DNA of 37,403 nucleotides from Mycobacterium sp. (GCA_026393245.1 JAPLAO010000160.1:1-37403); one strand, 5' to 3'. Positions 27,106-36,414 are shown, numbered from the stretch's first letter. Notes: generated by a model from the letters alone, not told the origin. Program-made: numbers and translations.

Positions 27106-27920
27106 TCCGGCGACGATGCAGGCCGTAGGTGGGTGATATCGCCCGCGGAGACCTCCACGGTCTGGGTGCCGGTGTCGATGGACAGTTGGCCGCTCTCGCC
27201 CAGATCGGTTGCGACACCGATGATTTCGCGGTCGCCGGGCAACGTTGCGCAGACCCGGGTACCCAGCGTTGAACTCAGGCGACGATAGTCCGCGACCAGG
27301 AGCGTGTCGGATCCGCCGGCTGAGCGCCAGCGGTCGATGCGGACGCTGAGTTCGGCCAGCACGGCACCCAGCAGTACGCTGCGGTCCAGCATCGTCGAAC
27401 CCAACATGAGCAGTGACGTGGCGCGCGGATCGGGTGCCTCATCGGCCGTCAGCGTCACGTTGAGGCCTAGGCCCACCACGATCACCGCATCGGGTGCGGC
27501 GACCTCGGCCAGGATGCCGGCAAGTTTTCCCCCGCCGACAAGAACATCGTTGGGCCACTTCAGTTTTGCGTCCACTCCGGTGGTGGACCGGACAGCATCG
27601 ACCACCGCGATGCCGGTGAGCAGCGGCACCCAACCCCAGGCTGTCGCCGGAACCCCGCTCGCGGCTATGCCCACCGACAGCGCGATCTGCGATCGGGGCG
27701 GAGTCGACCATGCGCGTCCGTTGCGGCCCCGGCCAGCACTCTGATGTTCGGCGATCAGCACCGCGCCGTCGATGTCCTCCCCGGCGGCGTGCCGGGCCAG
27801 CAGATCGGCATTGGTGGACCCGGTTGTTTCCACCACGTCCAGGCGGTGCCACGGAAGGTTCGGGCCGATCAGATTGCGGCGCACCGCAGTGACATCCAGC
27901 CGCGTCCGGGTGCTGCTCAT
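27102..27920 (-). CDS. birA: Biotin-[acetyl-CoA-carboxylase] ligase BirA
   Basis: Class I biotin protein ligase of 272 residues without the N-terminal DNA-binding domain. It makes biotinyl-AMP and biotinylates the carrier lysine of AccA3 and other carboxylases. ETTGSTNADLLAR begins the catalytic domain, the biotin/AMP loop GRGRNGR is at 63-69, and KWPNDVLVGGGKLAGIL begins at 121. The C-terminal SH3-like domain ends DITHLRP. In M. tuberculosis birA stands directly beside accD5; here it lies after fadE25. A TAGGCT hexamer 7 nt upstream of the ATG suggests leaderless transcription. It is divergent from the small secreted protein gene with a 45-bp gap. Confidence 0.95.
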   Translation of the reverse strand: MSSTRTRLDVTAVRRNLIGPNLPWHRLDVVETTGSTNADLLARHAAGEDIDGAVLIAEHQSAGRGRNGRAWSTPPRSQIALSVGIAASGVPATAWGWVPLLTGIAVVDAVRSTTGVDAKLKWPNDVLVGGGKLAGILAEVAAPDAVIVVGLGLNVTLTADEAPDPRATSLLMLGSTMLDRSVLLGAVLAELSVRIDRWRSAGGSDTLLVADYRRLSSTLGTRVCATLPGDREIIGVATDLGESGQLSIDTGTQTVEVSAGDITHLRPASSPD

Positions 27921-27927
27921 GGCGGAA

Positions 27928-27933
27928 AGCCTA
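27928..27933 (-). promoter_or_regulatory. Putative -10 box of birA
   Basis: Minus-strand TAGGCT followed by 7 nt and ATG at 27920. Hexamer and spacing are identical to those of the ferredoxin gene. Confidence 0.45.
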
Positions 27934-27951
27934 GGACCACCATCCGTAGGC

Positions 27952-27957
27952 TAGGTT
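27952..27957 (+). promoter_or_regulatory. Putative -10 box of the secreted small protein gene
   Basis: TAGGTT lies 8 nt before the GTG at 27966, with no Shine-Dalgarno, so leaderless translation from GTG is likely. It shares the 45-bp gap with the birA promoter. Confidence 0.45.
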
Positions 27958-27965
27958 GTGGCCTC

Positions 27966-28391
27966 GTGACTACCTCTAATCTCCTGCGCCGCTTCGCCAC
28001 TGTGCTCGGCGCGCTATCCATCGCCGGTTTCGCTCTTCCCGGAGTCGCCTCCGCCGATGACCCCAATGCGGTTCCGCCCGCGCTACTCAACACCCAGTGC
28101 TCGCTGGATCAGCTGATGGCCGCCACCAAGGTGGCCGACCCGATCGCCTACGGCGCGATCGTGGAGAAGTACAGCTCCGAGCCCAAGTGGATCCAGGGTG
28201 GCGTGGTGTACCACTTCAACCTGCTGCTGCAGAAGCCGCCGCAGGAGCGTCAGGCCGAGGTCGACCAGCTGGCCAACGTTTTCCCGGTCTACATGAATCT
28301 ACTCCGCACCCAGGAGCCGACCGCGGACGCGGTCGCGGCCAAGTGCCCGAGCTTCCCGGCGGAGGATCCGTCGGTGTGGAACCTGAGCTAA
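27966..28391 (+). CDS. Secreted small mycobacterial protein (DUF5078/hemophore-like)
   Basis: Exported protein of 141 residues starting at GTG 27966. A Sec signal peptide (RRFATVLGALSIAGFALPGV) ends ASA before DDPN. The mature part is short and mostly helical, with two cysteines (NTQCSLDQL and AAKCPSFP) placed to form one disulfide, and a conserved-looking VADPIAYGAIVEKY followed by IQGGVVYHFNLLL. It resembles the family of small secreted mycobacterial proteins that includes hemophore-like proteins, but I see no proven heme ligand, so the role is open. The upstream frame in the track (from 27744) is antisense to birA. The stop overlaps the convergent TIGR03089-type gene in CTAA. Confidence 0.7.
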   Translation: MTTSNLLRRFATVLGALSIAGFALPGVASADDPNAVPPALLNTQCSLDQLMAATKVADPIAYGAIVEKYSSEPKWIQGGVVYHFNLLLQKPPQERQAEVDQLANVFPVYMNLLRTQEPTADAVAAKCPSFPAEDPSVWNLS

Positions 28392-29104
28392 CTGGAGTCC
28401 AGCGTCCGGGTGACCTTCTCGGTCGCCCGGCGGCGGTCGAGTAGTGCCGGGTCCGGATTGGCCAGCAGCACCAGCGAGGCGCCTGCGGCGAAAACCGCCA
28501 GCAGGTTGTCGATGATCTCGGCGCCGGTTGACCACGGCTGTGCCGACATGACGCGGTCGGCCGCGGTGAGGCCGACGGTTGCAGCGCGACGCTGTGCCGC
28601 GTCGAGCACCTCGTCGGCCGATCGGCCGTCCAGAGCCGGGCCCGGATGTCGTTCGGGCACAACCTGATCGCCGTGTACTCGGACGGCGGTGGCGTAATCG
28701 GTCACGCCGATCGGCAGGCTCGACGCGGCCTTGCCGAACGGGTCCAGTGACAACACCGCCACCTCACCACCGGCCACGGTCTCGTCGGCTTCGGCAAGAC
28801 GGTCGGCGGTGCACAGTGCGATGTCGGCGTCTCCGGAGCACACCACCTCCGCGCCAATCCACCACGCGCCCAGCAGGACCGCGGCGGTCTGCCAGTGCGC
28901 GGGCAGCAGTATCGACACCCGGGTGCCCGGGCCGGCGCCGAGTTCGTCGCGCAGCAGGTTGGCGGTCTTGGCCGCCCAGTTCGCCAGTGTCACGGCTGAC
29001 AGTTCGATGCGTTCACCGACCGCATCGTCGTAGTACGTGATGCGGGGGCCTTTTGGGTCGGCCGAGAGTATCGGGGTCAGCAGCGCGTCGGTCAGATTGG
29101 TCAT
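28388..29104 (-). CDS. TIGR03089-type protein (truncated AMP-binding fold), Rv3268-like
   Basis: Protein of 238 residues starting at ATG 29104 (MTNLTDALLTPILSADPKGP). It resembles the N-terminal part of acyl-CoA synthetase/AMP-binding enzymes: ITYYDDAVGERIELSAVTLANW, then VSILLPAHWQTAAVLLGAWWIG. It lacks the adenylation P-loop and C-terminal domain, as is usual for the mycobacterial TIGR03089 family. It is therefore probably not a synthetase itself, and its role is unknown. The start overlaps the Lcp1 stop by one base (TGATG), so it is translated with it; in M. tuberculosis the neighbours are the same (Rv3268 beside Rv3267). Confidence 0.8.
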   Translation of the reverse strand: MTNLTDALLTPILSADPKGPRITYYDDAVGERIELSAVTLANWAAKTANLLRDELGAGPGTRVSILLPAHWQTAAVLLGAWWIGAEVVCSGDADIALCTADRLAEADETVAGGEVAVLSLDPFGKAASSLPIGVTDYATAVRVHGDQVVPERHPGPALDGRSADEVLDAAQRRAATVGLTAADRVMSAQPWSTGAEIIDNLLAVFAAGASLVLLANPDPALLDRRRATEKVTRTLDSS

Positions 29105-30615
29105 CAGTTGACGCACTTGGGGTCATTAGACCCCGCGGTGATCACCGGCGACGCCAGTGGCGCGTCAACGGCCGTGGCCGCATCGTCGGCGGATTGCTGG
29201 TCCACCATCGCCGAGGTCGGCAGGGTGCCGTCGAGTCCGGACCCCGGACCGGCGTAGTCGGCGGCAAGTACCACTCGCACGGTTCCGGGAGGAATCGATG
29301 AATCGGCGACGATCGGCAGTCCGCCGAGGTCCCGGGCGACCGCCTGGGCGCCAACGTCATCTGCGGTGGCGGCCTGAACCTGGCTTTCGACCACCTTCGT
29401 CTTGTCGTTGTTCCCGGTGGTGCCGGCGGTGAATCCGACGGCGCTGAGTCGCTCCGAGACAGCGCCCGCCAATCCGTTGATATCGGTGTCGTTGATGACG
29501 TCTGCGGTGGTCTGTTCGGGGGAGTAGGCAACCTTCTCGATCTTGCCCGCCGCCTGGTCCTGCAGCAGTCCGGCCACCCAGTCCTTCACTCCTGCCGGGT
29601 CGACCCGCACCACCGACTGCATTCCGTCATCGCTCCAGCCGTCTTCGGCCAGGACCGGGATGGTGGCGAATGCCACGTTTCCGGCGGCCAACTTCTGCAG
29701 TTGTTTGACGAAATCCATCACATCCCAGCCCGTCGAGATCACCACCGAGCGTTGGATGGCATCCTGCAGACGATTCAGAGTTGTCGGGCTGCTCAGCGTT
29801 CGACCCGAAATCACCTGGTGGGCAAGCGAAGCCATCACCACCTGCTGACGTACCACCCGGTCGAGATCCCCGCGCGGCAGGTCGTGACGTTGCCGGACGA
29901 AGCTGAGCGCCTGCGGGCCGTCGAGCCGCTGCCAGCCGGCCGGGAAGTCGGCACCCGAAAGTGGTTCGTAGACAGGGTCTTTGAGGCATACCTCGACGCC
30001 GCCGAGGGCGTCGGTGATCAGTGAGAAGCCCAGCAGTCCGATCTCGGCATAACGGTCGACGGTGACACCGGTGAGGTCGGCGACGGTCTTGATCAGGGCG
30101 TTGCGGCCCGCCTCGACCGCACGGGGTTCGGCTTCGGTCGGATCCATGCCCTGGTTCTCGACGAGTTCCTTCATCCGGTCCAGCTTGACCTCTCCGTACA
30201 CCCCGTTGATCTTCGTTTTGCCCAGCCCCGGCGCCTCCACATAGGAGTCGCGCGGAATCGAGATCGCCGTCGCGGAGCGGCCGTTGTCCGGGATCCGGAT
30301 CAGGATGATGGTGTCGGTGTTGGTCGCGACGTCATCGCCGGCGTGCAGCTGGGCGAGTTCGTCTCCTGAGAGTGGATTGCCGTGGGCGTCGGTGCGGCTG
30401 TCCATGCCGACCAACATGATGTCGAGTGCGCCGTCCCTGCTGCCGCCACCGCCCAGGATGCCGGTGGCGAAGTGGAAGATGCCGCTTTCGAACGATCGGA
30501 CCGAACCCCAGGCGACACCGGTGCTGACCATGATCAGCACGGCCAGCAGTGCGGCCACCGTGCGCCCCATCGGGCGCCCACGCGTCACTACCGTCACTTC
30601 CGTCTCAGCTGGCAC
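29104..30615 (-). CDS. lcp1: LytR-CpsA-Psr family cell-wall ligase (Lcp1/CpsA)
   Basis: Membrane-anchored protein of 503 residues. A short cytoplasmic N-terminus is followed by one membrane helix (about 17-38, TVAALLAVLIMVSTGVAWGS), then the extracellular LCP domain with DIMLVGMDSR, DTIILIRIPDNGR, ISIPRDSYVE and KINGVYG, and a C-terminal LytR_C domain (from about 375). Rv3267 (Lcp1), the M. tuberculosis relative, ligates arabinogalactan to peptidoglycan. The gene is divergent from rmlD-wbbL, which make the linker sugar of the same polymer. It has a GTG start (MPAETEVTVVTRGRP), and TAGCCT 6 nt upstream suggests a leaderless mRNA. Confidence 0.92.
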   Translation of the reverse strand: MPAETEVTVVTRGRPMGRTVAALLAVLIMVSTGVAWGSVRSFESGIFHFATGILGGGGSRDGALDIMLVGMDSRTDAHGNPLSGDELAQLHAGDDVATNTDTIILIRIPDNGRSATAISIPRDSYVEAPGLGKTKINGVYGEVKLDRMKELVENQGMDPTEAEPRAVEAGRNALIKTVADLTGVTVDRYAEIGLLGFSLITDALGGVEVCLKDPVYEPLSGADFPAGWQRLDGPQALSFVRQRHDLPRGDLDRVVRQQVVMASLAHQVISGRTLSSPTTLNRLQDAIQRSVVISTGWDVMDFVKQLQKLAAGNVAFATIPVLAEDGWSDDGMQSVVRVDPAGVKDWVAGLLQDQAAGKIEKVAYSPEQTTADVINDTDINGLAGAVSERLSAVGFTAGTTGNNDKTKVVESQVQAATADDVGAQAVARDLGGLPIVADSSIPPGTVRVVLAADYAGPGSGLDGTLPTSAMVDQQSADDAATAVDAPLASPVITAGSNDPKCVN

Positions 30616-30621
30616 CTGCCC

Positions 30622-30627
30622 AGGCTA
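30622..30627 (-). promoter_or_regulatory. Putative -10 box of lcp1
   Basis: Minus-strand TAGCCT followed by 6 nt and GTG at 30615, in the 67-bp gap shared with rmlD. Spacing is slightly short for a leaderless start. Confidence 0.35.
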
Positions 30628-30682
30628 CTGGCGATAGGGCCGCTTACCCGGTAGCTGAAACCGGCGTGCCAGACTCCTAGGC

Positions 30683-31561
30683 GTGGCGACGAGGATGGTG
30701 ATTACCGGTGCGGGTGGCCAGGTCGGCGGTTTCCTTGCTGGTGAGGCGGCCTTCCGTGGCTACGACGTGGCGGCCCTGACCCGCCGGGATTTCGATATCA
30801 CCGATGAAGCGGCCGCCGAACGCGTGCTCCGCGCCGGCGATGTGGTGGTCAATTGCGCGGCCATGACCAATGTCGACGCGGCCGAGACCGATCCGGACGG
30901 CGCCCACCTGATCAACGCCGTCGGTCCGGGTAATCTCGCCCAGGCCTGCGCCCGGGTCGGTGCCCGCCTGGTGCACGTGTCGACGGATTATGTCTTCAGT
31001 GGCGACCATGATCGCCCCTATGAGATCACCGACGGCACCGGACCGCTGAGCGTGTACGGGCGGACCAAACTCGACGGGGAGCACGCGGTACTGAGCGCAC
31101 TGCCCGACGCTCACGTCGTCCGAACCTCCTGGGTGTACACCGGTGGCGATGGAACCGATTTCGTAGCCGTGATGCGCAGGTTGGCTGCCACCGACCGCGT
31201 CATCGACGTGGTCGATGACCAAACCGGCGCGCCCACGTATGCCAGGGATCTGGTGGCCGCCCTACTCGAGATCGTGGCCGGCGATGTCCGTGGGCCGATC
31301 CTGCACGCGTCCAATGCCGGCGCGGTCAGCAGATTCGAGCAGGCGCGGGCGGTGTTCGACGAACTTGGTGCGGATCCGGATCGGGTGCGCCCGGTCAGCA
31401 CCGCCGCGGTTCCGCGCCCGGCCCACCGCCCGGTGTACTCGGTGCTGTCGATGGTGGACTCGACCCGGGCCGGTCTGACCGCACTGCGGCCGTGGCGTGA
31501 GGCCTTGGCGGAGGCGCTTGCCGTACCACTGGCCGGCCAGCCGATAACCTCGACGCCGTGA
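30683..31561 (+). CDS. rmlD: dTDP-4-dehydrorhamnose reductase RmlD
   Basis: Extended short-chain reductase of 292 residues that catalyses the last step to dTDP-L-rhamnose. NAD(P)H binding is at GAGGQVG (9-15), STDYVFSGD follows, and the catalytic pair is Y125/K129 in YGRTK. TSWVYTGGDGTDFV is typical of RmlD. The GTG start at 30683 gives MATRMVITGAGG. It is the first gene of rmlD-wbbL-manB, joined to wbbL by a GTGA overlap. Rhamnose is needed for the arabinogalactan linkage unit, so the gene should be essential. Confidence 0.95.
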   Translation: MATRMVITGAGGQVGGFLAGEAAFRGYDVAALTRRDFDITDEAAAERVLRAGDVVVNCAAMTNVDAAETDPDGAHLINAVGPGNLAQACARVGARLVHVSTDYVFSGDHDRPYEITDGTGPLSVYGRTKLDGEHAVLSALPDAHVVRTSWVYTGGDGTDFVAVMRRLAATDRVIDVVDDQTGAPTYARDLVAALLEIVAGDVRGPILHASNAGAVSRFEQARAVFDELGADPDRVRPVSTAAVPRPAHRPVYSVLSMVDSTRAGLTALRPWREALAEALAVPLAGQPITSTP

Positions 31562-32439
31562 GTGCTGAGCCGGCCCTGACGGTGGTCACGGTGACGTATT
31601 CGCCGGGCTCGCATCTCGACCGGTTCCTGTCATCGCTGACGGTGGCCACCGACCGACCGCTGACGGTGGTGATCGCCGATAACGGTTCGAGCGACGGCAC
31701 GCCCGAGGCGGCGGTCGAACGTTACCCGGGCACCCGACTTCTGCGCACCGGGGCAAACCTCGGCTATGGAACCGCCGTCAACCGGGCGGTGGCCACAGTG
31801 CCGCCCGATCAGGAATTCATCCTGATCGCCAATCCCGACGTCACGTGGGGGCCGGGCAGTATCGATGCGCTGACGGACGCCATCGGCCGCTGGCCCCGCG
31901 CCGCCACCCTGGGCCCGCTGATTCGTGACCCCGACGGCTCGGTCTACCCGTCGGCCCGTCACCTGCCCAGCCTCATCCGTGGCGGGATGCACGCCGTGGT
32001 CGGCTTCGCCTGGAAAGCCAATCCATGGTCGAAGGCCTATCGCCAGGAACGTCTGGAGCCCAGCGAACGACCGGTGGGCTGGTTGTCGGGATCGTGTCTG
32101 CTGGTGCGCCGCACGGCATTCGACGCCATCGGTGGTTTCGATGAGCGCTATTTCATGTACATGGAGGACGTCGACCTCGGCGAGCGGTTGGGTAGGGCGG
32201 GCTGGCTCAACGTCTATGTGCCGGACTCGGAGATCCTGCACGACAAAGGACACTCGACCGGCCGGGAACCGGCACGCAACCTGCGGGCCCACCACGACAG
32301 CACCTATATCTATCTGTCTGATCGGCATGGCCGACGGTGGCAAGCACCCCTGCGCTGGACGATGCGGGCCGCACTGGAGGTACGGGCCCGCGCGGCGGTC
32401 CGCAAGTCGCGCCGGATGCTGACTAGGGGGACACGATGA
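31558..32439 (+). CDS. wbbL: Rhamnosyltransferase WbbL (arabinogalactan linker)
   Basis: GT2 enzyme of 293 residues that transfers rhamnose from dTDP-Rha to decaprenyl-PP-GlcNAc. LTVVTVTYSPGSHLDRFL begins the fold, ADNGSSDGTPEA binds nucleotide, NPDVTWGPGS contains the acidic metal site region, and FDERYFMYMEDVDLGERL is the catalytic-base region of rhamnosyltransferases of this group. No membrane helix is seen. It is coupled to rmlD (GTGA) and manB (ATGA), the order found in M. tuberculosis (Rv3266c-Rv3264c). Confidence 0.94.
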   Translation: MSAEPALTVVTVTYSPGSHLDRFLSSLTVATDRPLTVVIADNGSSDGTPEAAVERYPGTRLLRTGANLGYGTAVNRAVATVPPDQEFILIANPDVTWGPGSIDALTDAIGRWPRAATLGPLIRDPDGSVYPSARHLPSLIRGGMHAVVGFAWKANPWSKAYRQERLEPSERPVGWLSGSCLLVRRTAFDAIGGFDERYFMYMEDVDLGERLGRAGWLNVYVPDSEILHDKGHSTGREPARNLRAHHDSTYIYLSDRHGRRWQAPLRWTMRAALEVRARAAVRKSRRMLTRGTR

Positions 32440-33506
32440 GTGCAGTGGACGCGGTAGTCCTGGTGGGCGGCAGGGGCACCCGGATGAGGCCGCTGACGCT
32501 GGCGGTACCCAAGCCCTTACTGCCGACCGCCGGGTTACCATTCCTGACCCATCTGCTGTCCCGGATCGCCGAGGCCGGTATCGAGCACGTGATTCTCGGA
32601 ACCGCTTACAAGGCAGAGACTTTCGAGGCCGAGTTCGGTGATGGTGCGAGGCTCGGCCTACAGATGGAGTACGTCACCGAGGAGCGGCCGCTGGGCACCG
32701 GCGGCGGAATCGCCAACGTCGCATCGACGTTGCGCGGCGACACCGTCATGGTGTTTAACGGTGACGTGCTGTCCGGTGTGGACCTGACCGCGATGCTCAC
32801 CGCCCATCATGAGCGCGACGCCGACGTCACGCTGTATCTGGTCCGGGTTGCCGACCCGCGTGCGTTCGGTTCGGTGCCCACCGACGCCGACGGCAATGTG
32901 TTGGCATTCCTGGAGAAGACCGATGATCCGCCGACCGATCAGATCAACGCCGGCTGCTACATCTTCAAACGAGAGATCCTCGACCGCATCCCGCGCGGCC
33001 GGGCGGTATCGGTGGAACGTGAGGTCTTTCCGGCACTGCTGGCCGACGGGGCGAAGGTGTGTGGCTTCGTCGACTCCGGCTACTGGCGCGATATGGGCAC
33101 ACCCGAGGACTTCGTTCGAGGTTCGGCGGACCTGGTGCGCGGACTGGCCCCGTCGCCGGCACTCGGCGGCCGCCGCGGTGAAAGTCTGGTGCACGACGAC
33201 GCGACGGTGGCGCCCGGTGCGGTACTCGTCGGCGGCACCGTGGTGGGCAGCGGCGCGCAGATCGGACCCGGGGTGCGCCTCGACGGCGCGGTGATCTTCG
33301 ATGGCGCCACCGTGGAGGCCGGTGCGGTGGTGGAACGCTCCATCATCGGTTTCGGCGCGCGGATCGGACCGGGCTCGCTGATCCGGGACGGCGTGATCGG
33401 CGACGGCGCCGACATCGGAGCGCGATGCGAGTTGCTGCGCGGCGCCCGGGTGTGGCCCGGGGTTCTCATCCCGGATTGCGGTATTCGCTACTCCAGCGAC
33501 GGCTAG
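32436..33506 (+). CDS. manB: Mannose-1-phosphate guanylyltransferase ManB
   Basis: Sugar-1-phosphate nucleotidyltransferase of 356 residues making GDP-mannose for PIMs, lipomannan and O-mannosylation. VVLVGGRGTRMRPLTLAVPK is the pyrophosphorylase signature, VFNGDVLSGVDL carries the metal Asp, and SGYWRDMGTPEDFVRGSADL ends the catalytic domain. From about 255 a left-handed beta-helix of hexapeptide repeats (GAVLVGGTVVGSGAQIGPG and following) completes the protein. The symbol follows M. tuberculosis use; other species call such enzymes manC. The final 41 bp overlap the convergent Nudix gene. Confidence 0.93.
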   Translation: MSAVDAVVLVGGRGTRMRPLTLAVPKPLLPTAGLPFLTHLLSRIAEAGIEHVILGTAYKAETFEAEFGDGARLGLQMEYVTEERPLGTGGGIANVASTLRGDTVMVFNGDVLSGVDLTAMLTAHHERDADVTLYLVRVADPRAFGSVPTDADGNVLAFLEKTDDPPTDQINAGCYIFKREILDRIPRGRAVSVEREVFPALLADGAKVCGFVDSGYWRDMGTPEDFVRGSADLVRGLAPSPALGGRRGESLVHDDATVAPGAVLVGGTVVGSGAQIGPGVRLDGAVIFDGATVEAGAVVERSIIGFGARIGPGSLIRDGVIGDGADIGARCELLRGARVWPGVLIPDCGIRYSSDG

Positions 33507-34029
33507 CCGCATCCACGAGACGGATCAGTCCAGCGTCGGTCCCATCGGGCAGTTGGTCGATCGGCCACCACCTCAGATCCAGTGATTCATCGCTGATGGC
33601 GATCTCGGCTTCGGGCGCGGCGGTGGCGATGAATTGCAGGTCGAGGTGTCGGGTCGGGACACCCAGCGAACAGGTCACCGAATGCACATGAACCGCAGCG
33701 AGATTCGGGTTCAGGTGCAGATCGGTAATCCCGGATTCCTCGGTGGCCTCGCGCAGTGCGGCACCGAAAATGTCGACGTCGGTGTCCTCGCAGTGCCCAC
33801 CCAGCTGCAGCCATCGTCCGAAGCGGGGATGCAGGGTCAGCAGCAGCTTATGCGCGGCGTCGTCGACGACGAGGGTGGACGCGGTGATGTGGCCGGCAGC
33901 ACAGGCCCTGCGGCAACTGTCGGGTCGGGCGTACAGGAAGGCCAACACCGCGTGCCGCAGCGCATCCTGGTCGGGGTCGGTCGTATTCCAGTCGGTCAGC
34001 AACGCGATCGCTGATTCGCGCACGCTCAC
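33466..34029 (-). CDS. Nudix hydrolase
   Basis: Protein of 187 residues with a Nudix box [25 protein letters not shown]. The REATEESGI half is canonical for the metal-binding glutamates, while the usual G-E pair after the first Glu appears as T-D with one extra residue. The substrate is unknown. Start GTG 34029 overlaps the fbiB stop as GTGA, so it is the third gene of fbiA-fbiB-nudix and probably co-translated; a link to F420 or GDP-sugar metabolism is possible but unproven. Its C-terminus overlaps the end of manB on the other strand by 41 bp. Confidence 0.85.
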   Translation of the reverse strand: MSVRESAIALLTDWNTTDPDQDALRHAVLAFLYARPDSCRRACAAGHITASTLVVDDAAHKLLLTLHPRFGRWLQLGGHCEDTDVDIFGAALREATEESGITDLHLNPNLAAVHVHSVTCSLGVPTRHLDLQFIATAAPEAEIAISDESLDLRWWPIDQLPDGTDAGLIRLVDAASRRWSSEYRNPG

Positions 34030-35396
34030 CGTCGGACCAGTTGGTCGCCGACCGGTGCAGGGTCACGAGGATGCGGCGGCTCGTCGGGGTAGCCGATCGC
34101 CACTGCGCCCAACGGATACCAGTCCGGCGGCAGTTCCAGAACGTCGCGCACCACGTCCGGAGCGAAGATGGTCGATCCGATCCAGCAACTGCCGACTTCC
34201 CGGACGGCAAGTGCGACCAGCAGGGCCTGCACCGCGGCACCCACGGCCACGGTGAACATGGTGTGTTCGGCTGCGGTGCGCACCGGGTCGGGATAGTGGT
34301 GCGCGCCCTCGGGCACCAGGAACGGGATCACGACTTCGGGTGCGTCGTAGAGAATCCGGCCGCGATCCACCCGTCGATCGATCGCTTCGGCCGGTTTGCC
34401 GTCCGCGGCGAGGTCGGCGCGCCACGCCTGCGTCATCCGGTCCAGAAGTGCACTGCGCCGCGCGCGGTCGGCCAGCCAGACGAAGCGCACCGGGCGGGTG
34501 TGATGTGGGGCCGGTGCGGTCAGCGCCTCGGCGACGGCGGCCTCGATCAGCCCCGCCTCGATCGGCTGCGTTGTGAAAGTGCGTACCGACCGGCGCAGCA
34601 ATTGGGCCTGCTGTCGGCCGAGTTCGATCGCTTCGGCGGTACCGAGCCAGAACAGGTCGTCCTCGCCACTGCGCAGCAGACGCGCGGCGTCCGATCCGTC
34701 ATCGCGCATCGTCAGGCCGCGCACCACCGCCACCGGCACCGCGGTCAGTTTGCCCTTCACCAGGTCGGCCGCGGCGGCGATCTCGTCGGCGACGGCGACC
34801 TCGGTGACCAGGAGTTCATTACCGTGGCCGTCGAACGCGCCGGCGTAGCCATGCAGCACAGGCACCCCGGCCGAGCCGATCGCGGCATCGGTCTGCCCAT
34901 TGCGCCAGGCGCGGCCCATGGTGTCGGTGATGATCACCCCGACCTCGACGCCGAGGATTTCACGTAACGCGCTGCGCAACCTCGTCGCGCTGGCATCCGG
35001 GTCAACCGGCAGGAGCGCCAATTCCGTTGTGGCGACATTGGATCCGTCGACTCCGGCGGCGGCCTGGATCAGACCCTGACGGTTCTCGGTGATCAGGGTC
35101 TTTCCCTTGCGTGCCAGTACCCGCACCGCCTCAGAGTCGATCAGCCTGCGGCGCAATGCATCCCGCTCATCCGGATCGGCGGGGGCAGTGACAATGCGGC
35201 CCTCACACTTGGACACCGCCTTGCTGGTGACGACGACGACGTCGCCGTCCCGTAGCCACGGTGCGGCCGAGGCGATGGCAGCGGCCAGATCATCGCCGGG
35301 CCGGAACTCGGGAAGTCCGGGTACCGGCAGGATCTCGACGGCCGCCGCGGTTCCATGGTCGCCAGGTTCGCCGGGATCGCCGGGGTCGTGCGTCAC
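34026..35396 (-). CDS. fbiB: Coenzyme F420:L-glutamate ligase FbiB
   Basis: Bifunctional protein of 456 residues. The N-terminal half (to about 245) is the F420-0 gamma-glutamyl ligase: [40 protein letters not shown] and [21 protein letters not shown]. The C-terminal half is an FMN nitroreductase-like domain ([30 protein letters not shown]) that reduces dehydro-F420-0 and extends the polyglutamate tail. It has an N-terminal Gly/Pro-rich leader. GTG at 35396 overlaps the fbiA stop (GTGA). Loss of fbiA upstream by frameshift would leave FbiB without its substrate and could also lower its translation. Confidence 0.95.
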   Translation of the reverse strand: MTHDPGDPGEPGDHGTAAAVEILPVPGLPEFRPGDDLAAAIASAAPWLRDGDVVVVTSKAVSKCEGRIVTAPADPDERDALRRRLIDSEAVRVLARKGKTLITENRQGLIQAAAGVDGSNVATTELALLPVDPDASATRLRSALREILGVEVGVIITDTMGRAWRNGQTDAAIGSAGVPVLHGYAGAFDGHGNELLVTEVAVADEIAAAADLVKGKLTAVPVAVVRGLTMRDDGSDAARLLRSGEDDLFWLGTAEAIELGRQQAQLLRRSVRTFTTQPIEAGLIEAAVAEALTAPAPHHTRPVRFVWLADRARRSALLDRMTQAWRADLAADGKPAEAIDRRVDRGRILYDAPEVVIPFLVPEGAHHYPDPVRTAAEHTMFTVAVGAAVQALLVALAVREVGSCWIGSTIFAPDVVRDVLELPPDWYPLGAVAIGYPDEPPHPRDPAPVGDQLVRR

Positions 35397-36414
35397 AGCA
35401 TCACCCCGGCGAGGTCCAATCCGGCGCGGACCATTTCGGCGGTGGCCGCCGGATCGGACATCAGCAGCGGGATCGACTTCACCGTCACACCGGGCACATC
35501 GGCATAGTCCTGGTCACTGACCAGCCAGTAATCCAGCAGTCCGGTGGCCGACCGGGCGCCGTAGTGCCGGCCGACCGCCTCCGAACTCGTCTCAACACCG
35601 ATAGCGGTTAGACAGTCATCGGCCATCCCGCGCAACGGCTTTCCGCCGATGATCGGCGAGTATCCGATCACCGGGGCGGCAGTGGTGCGCAGCGCACCCC
35701 GGATACCGCCAATGGCCAACGTCGCACCGATGCTGACGACGGGGTTGGACGGCGCCAGCATGACGACGTCGGCTCCGGTGATCGCCTCGACGACTCCCGG
35801 ACCGGCCACCGCCTTTTCGGATCCGACGAAGGCGAAGCTGTGCGTGGGGATCCGGGCGCGGTAGCGCACCCACCACTCCTGGAAATGGATGGCCCGACGA
35901 TCGCCGCTGTCCGGATCCGTGACGACTACGTGGGTTTCGGACCTGTCGTCACTGGCCGGCAACAGCGTGGCACCGGTGACCAGCGGGCGCATAATGCCTC
36001 CGTCACCGCAGACAGCGGGTATCCCGCACGCAGCATCTGGCTGCGCACCAGATGTGTCGCGAGGTCGCGGTCGCCGAGGCCGAACCAGTCAGGTTGCACG
36101 CCGTAAGCGGCCAATTCCTCTTTGGCATGCCAGGTTTCGTCGCGGTGTCCCCAACCCCGCTCGGGGTCGATACCGCCACCGAGGGTGTACATACAGGTGT
36201 CGAGGTCCGGGCAGATGCGAACGCCGAACATCCACGCGTCATCGCCGATATTGACCACCGCGGTCAGTTGGTGAACAGGATCGGTCTCGGCCGCGGAAGT
36301 CTCGCCTGACTCGCCCGGCATCTGCTCGTTGAACTGTCCCAGTCCCAGCAGTCGCTGCACCCCCAGCAGAAACCGTGCGCCCCCGATTCCGCCGACGAGA
36401 ACCGTGATCTTCAC
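35393..36414 (-). pseudogene. fbiA: 2-phospho-L-lactate/PEP transferase FbiA (CofD family), single-base frameshift
   Basis: The two track ORFs are the two parts of one gene of about 339 residues. Part one starts at GTG 36414 (MKITVLVGGIGGARFLLGV), includes CPDLDTCMYTLGGGIDPERG and RDLATHLVRSQMLRAGYPLS, and reaches EALCARW, then shifts into nonsense and stops. Part two resumes in the other frame at GATLLPASDDRSETHVVV and continues normally (APSNPVVSIGATLAIGGIRG, YSPIIGGKPLRGMADDCL) to the C-terminus. One missing base near 35975 (minus-strand TGGTCACCGGTGCC; one more C restores W-S-P-G-A-T-L-L) explains it. FbiA makes dehydro-F420-0 from Fo. Whether this is a true null or a sequencing/assembly error needs reads. 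TAGTGT 8 nt upstream of the GTG is a possible leaderless -10. Confidence 0.88.
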
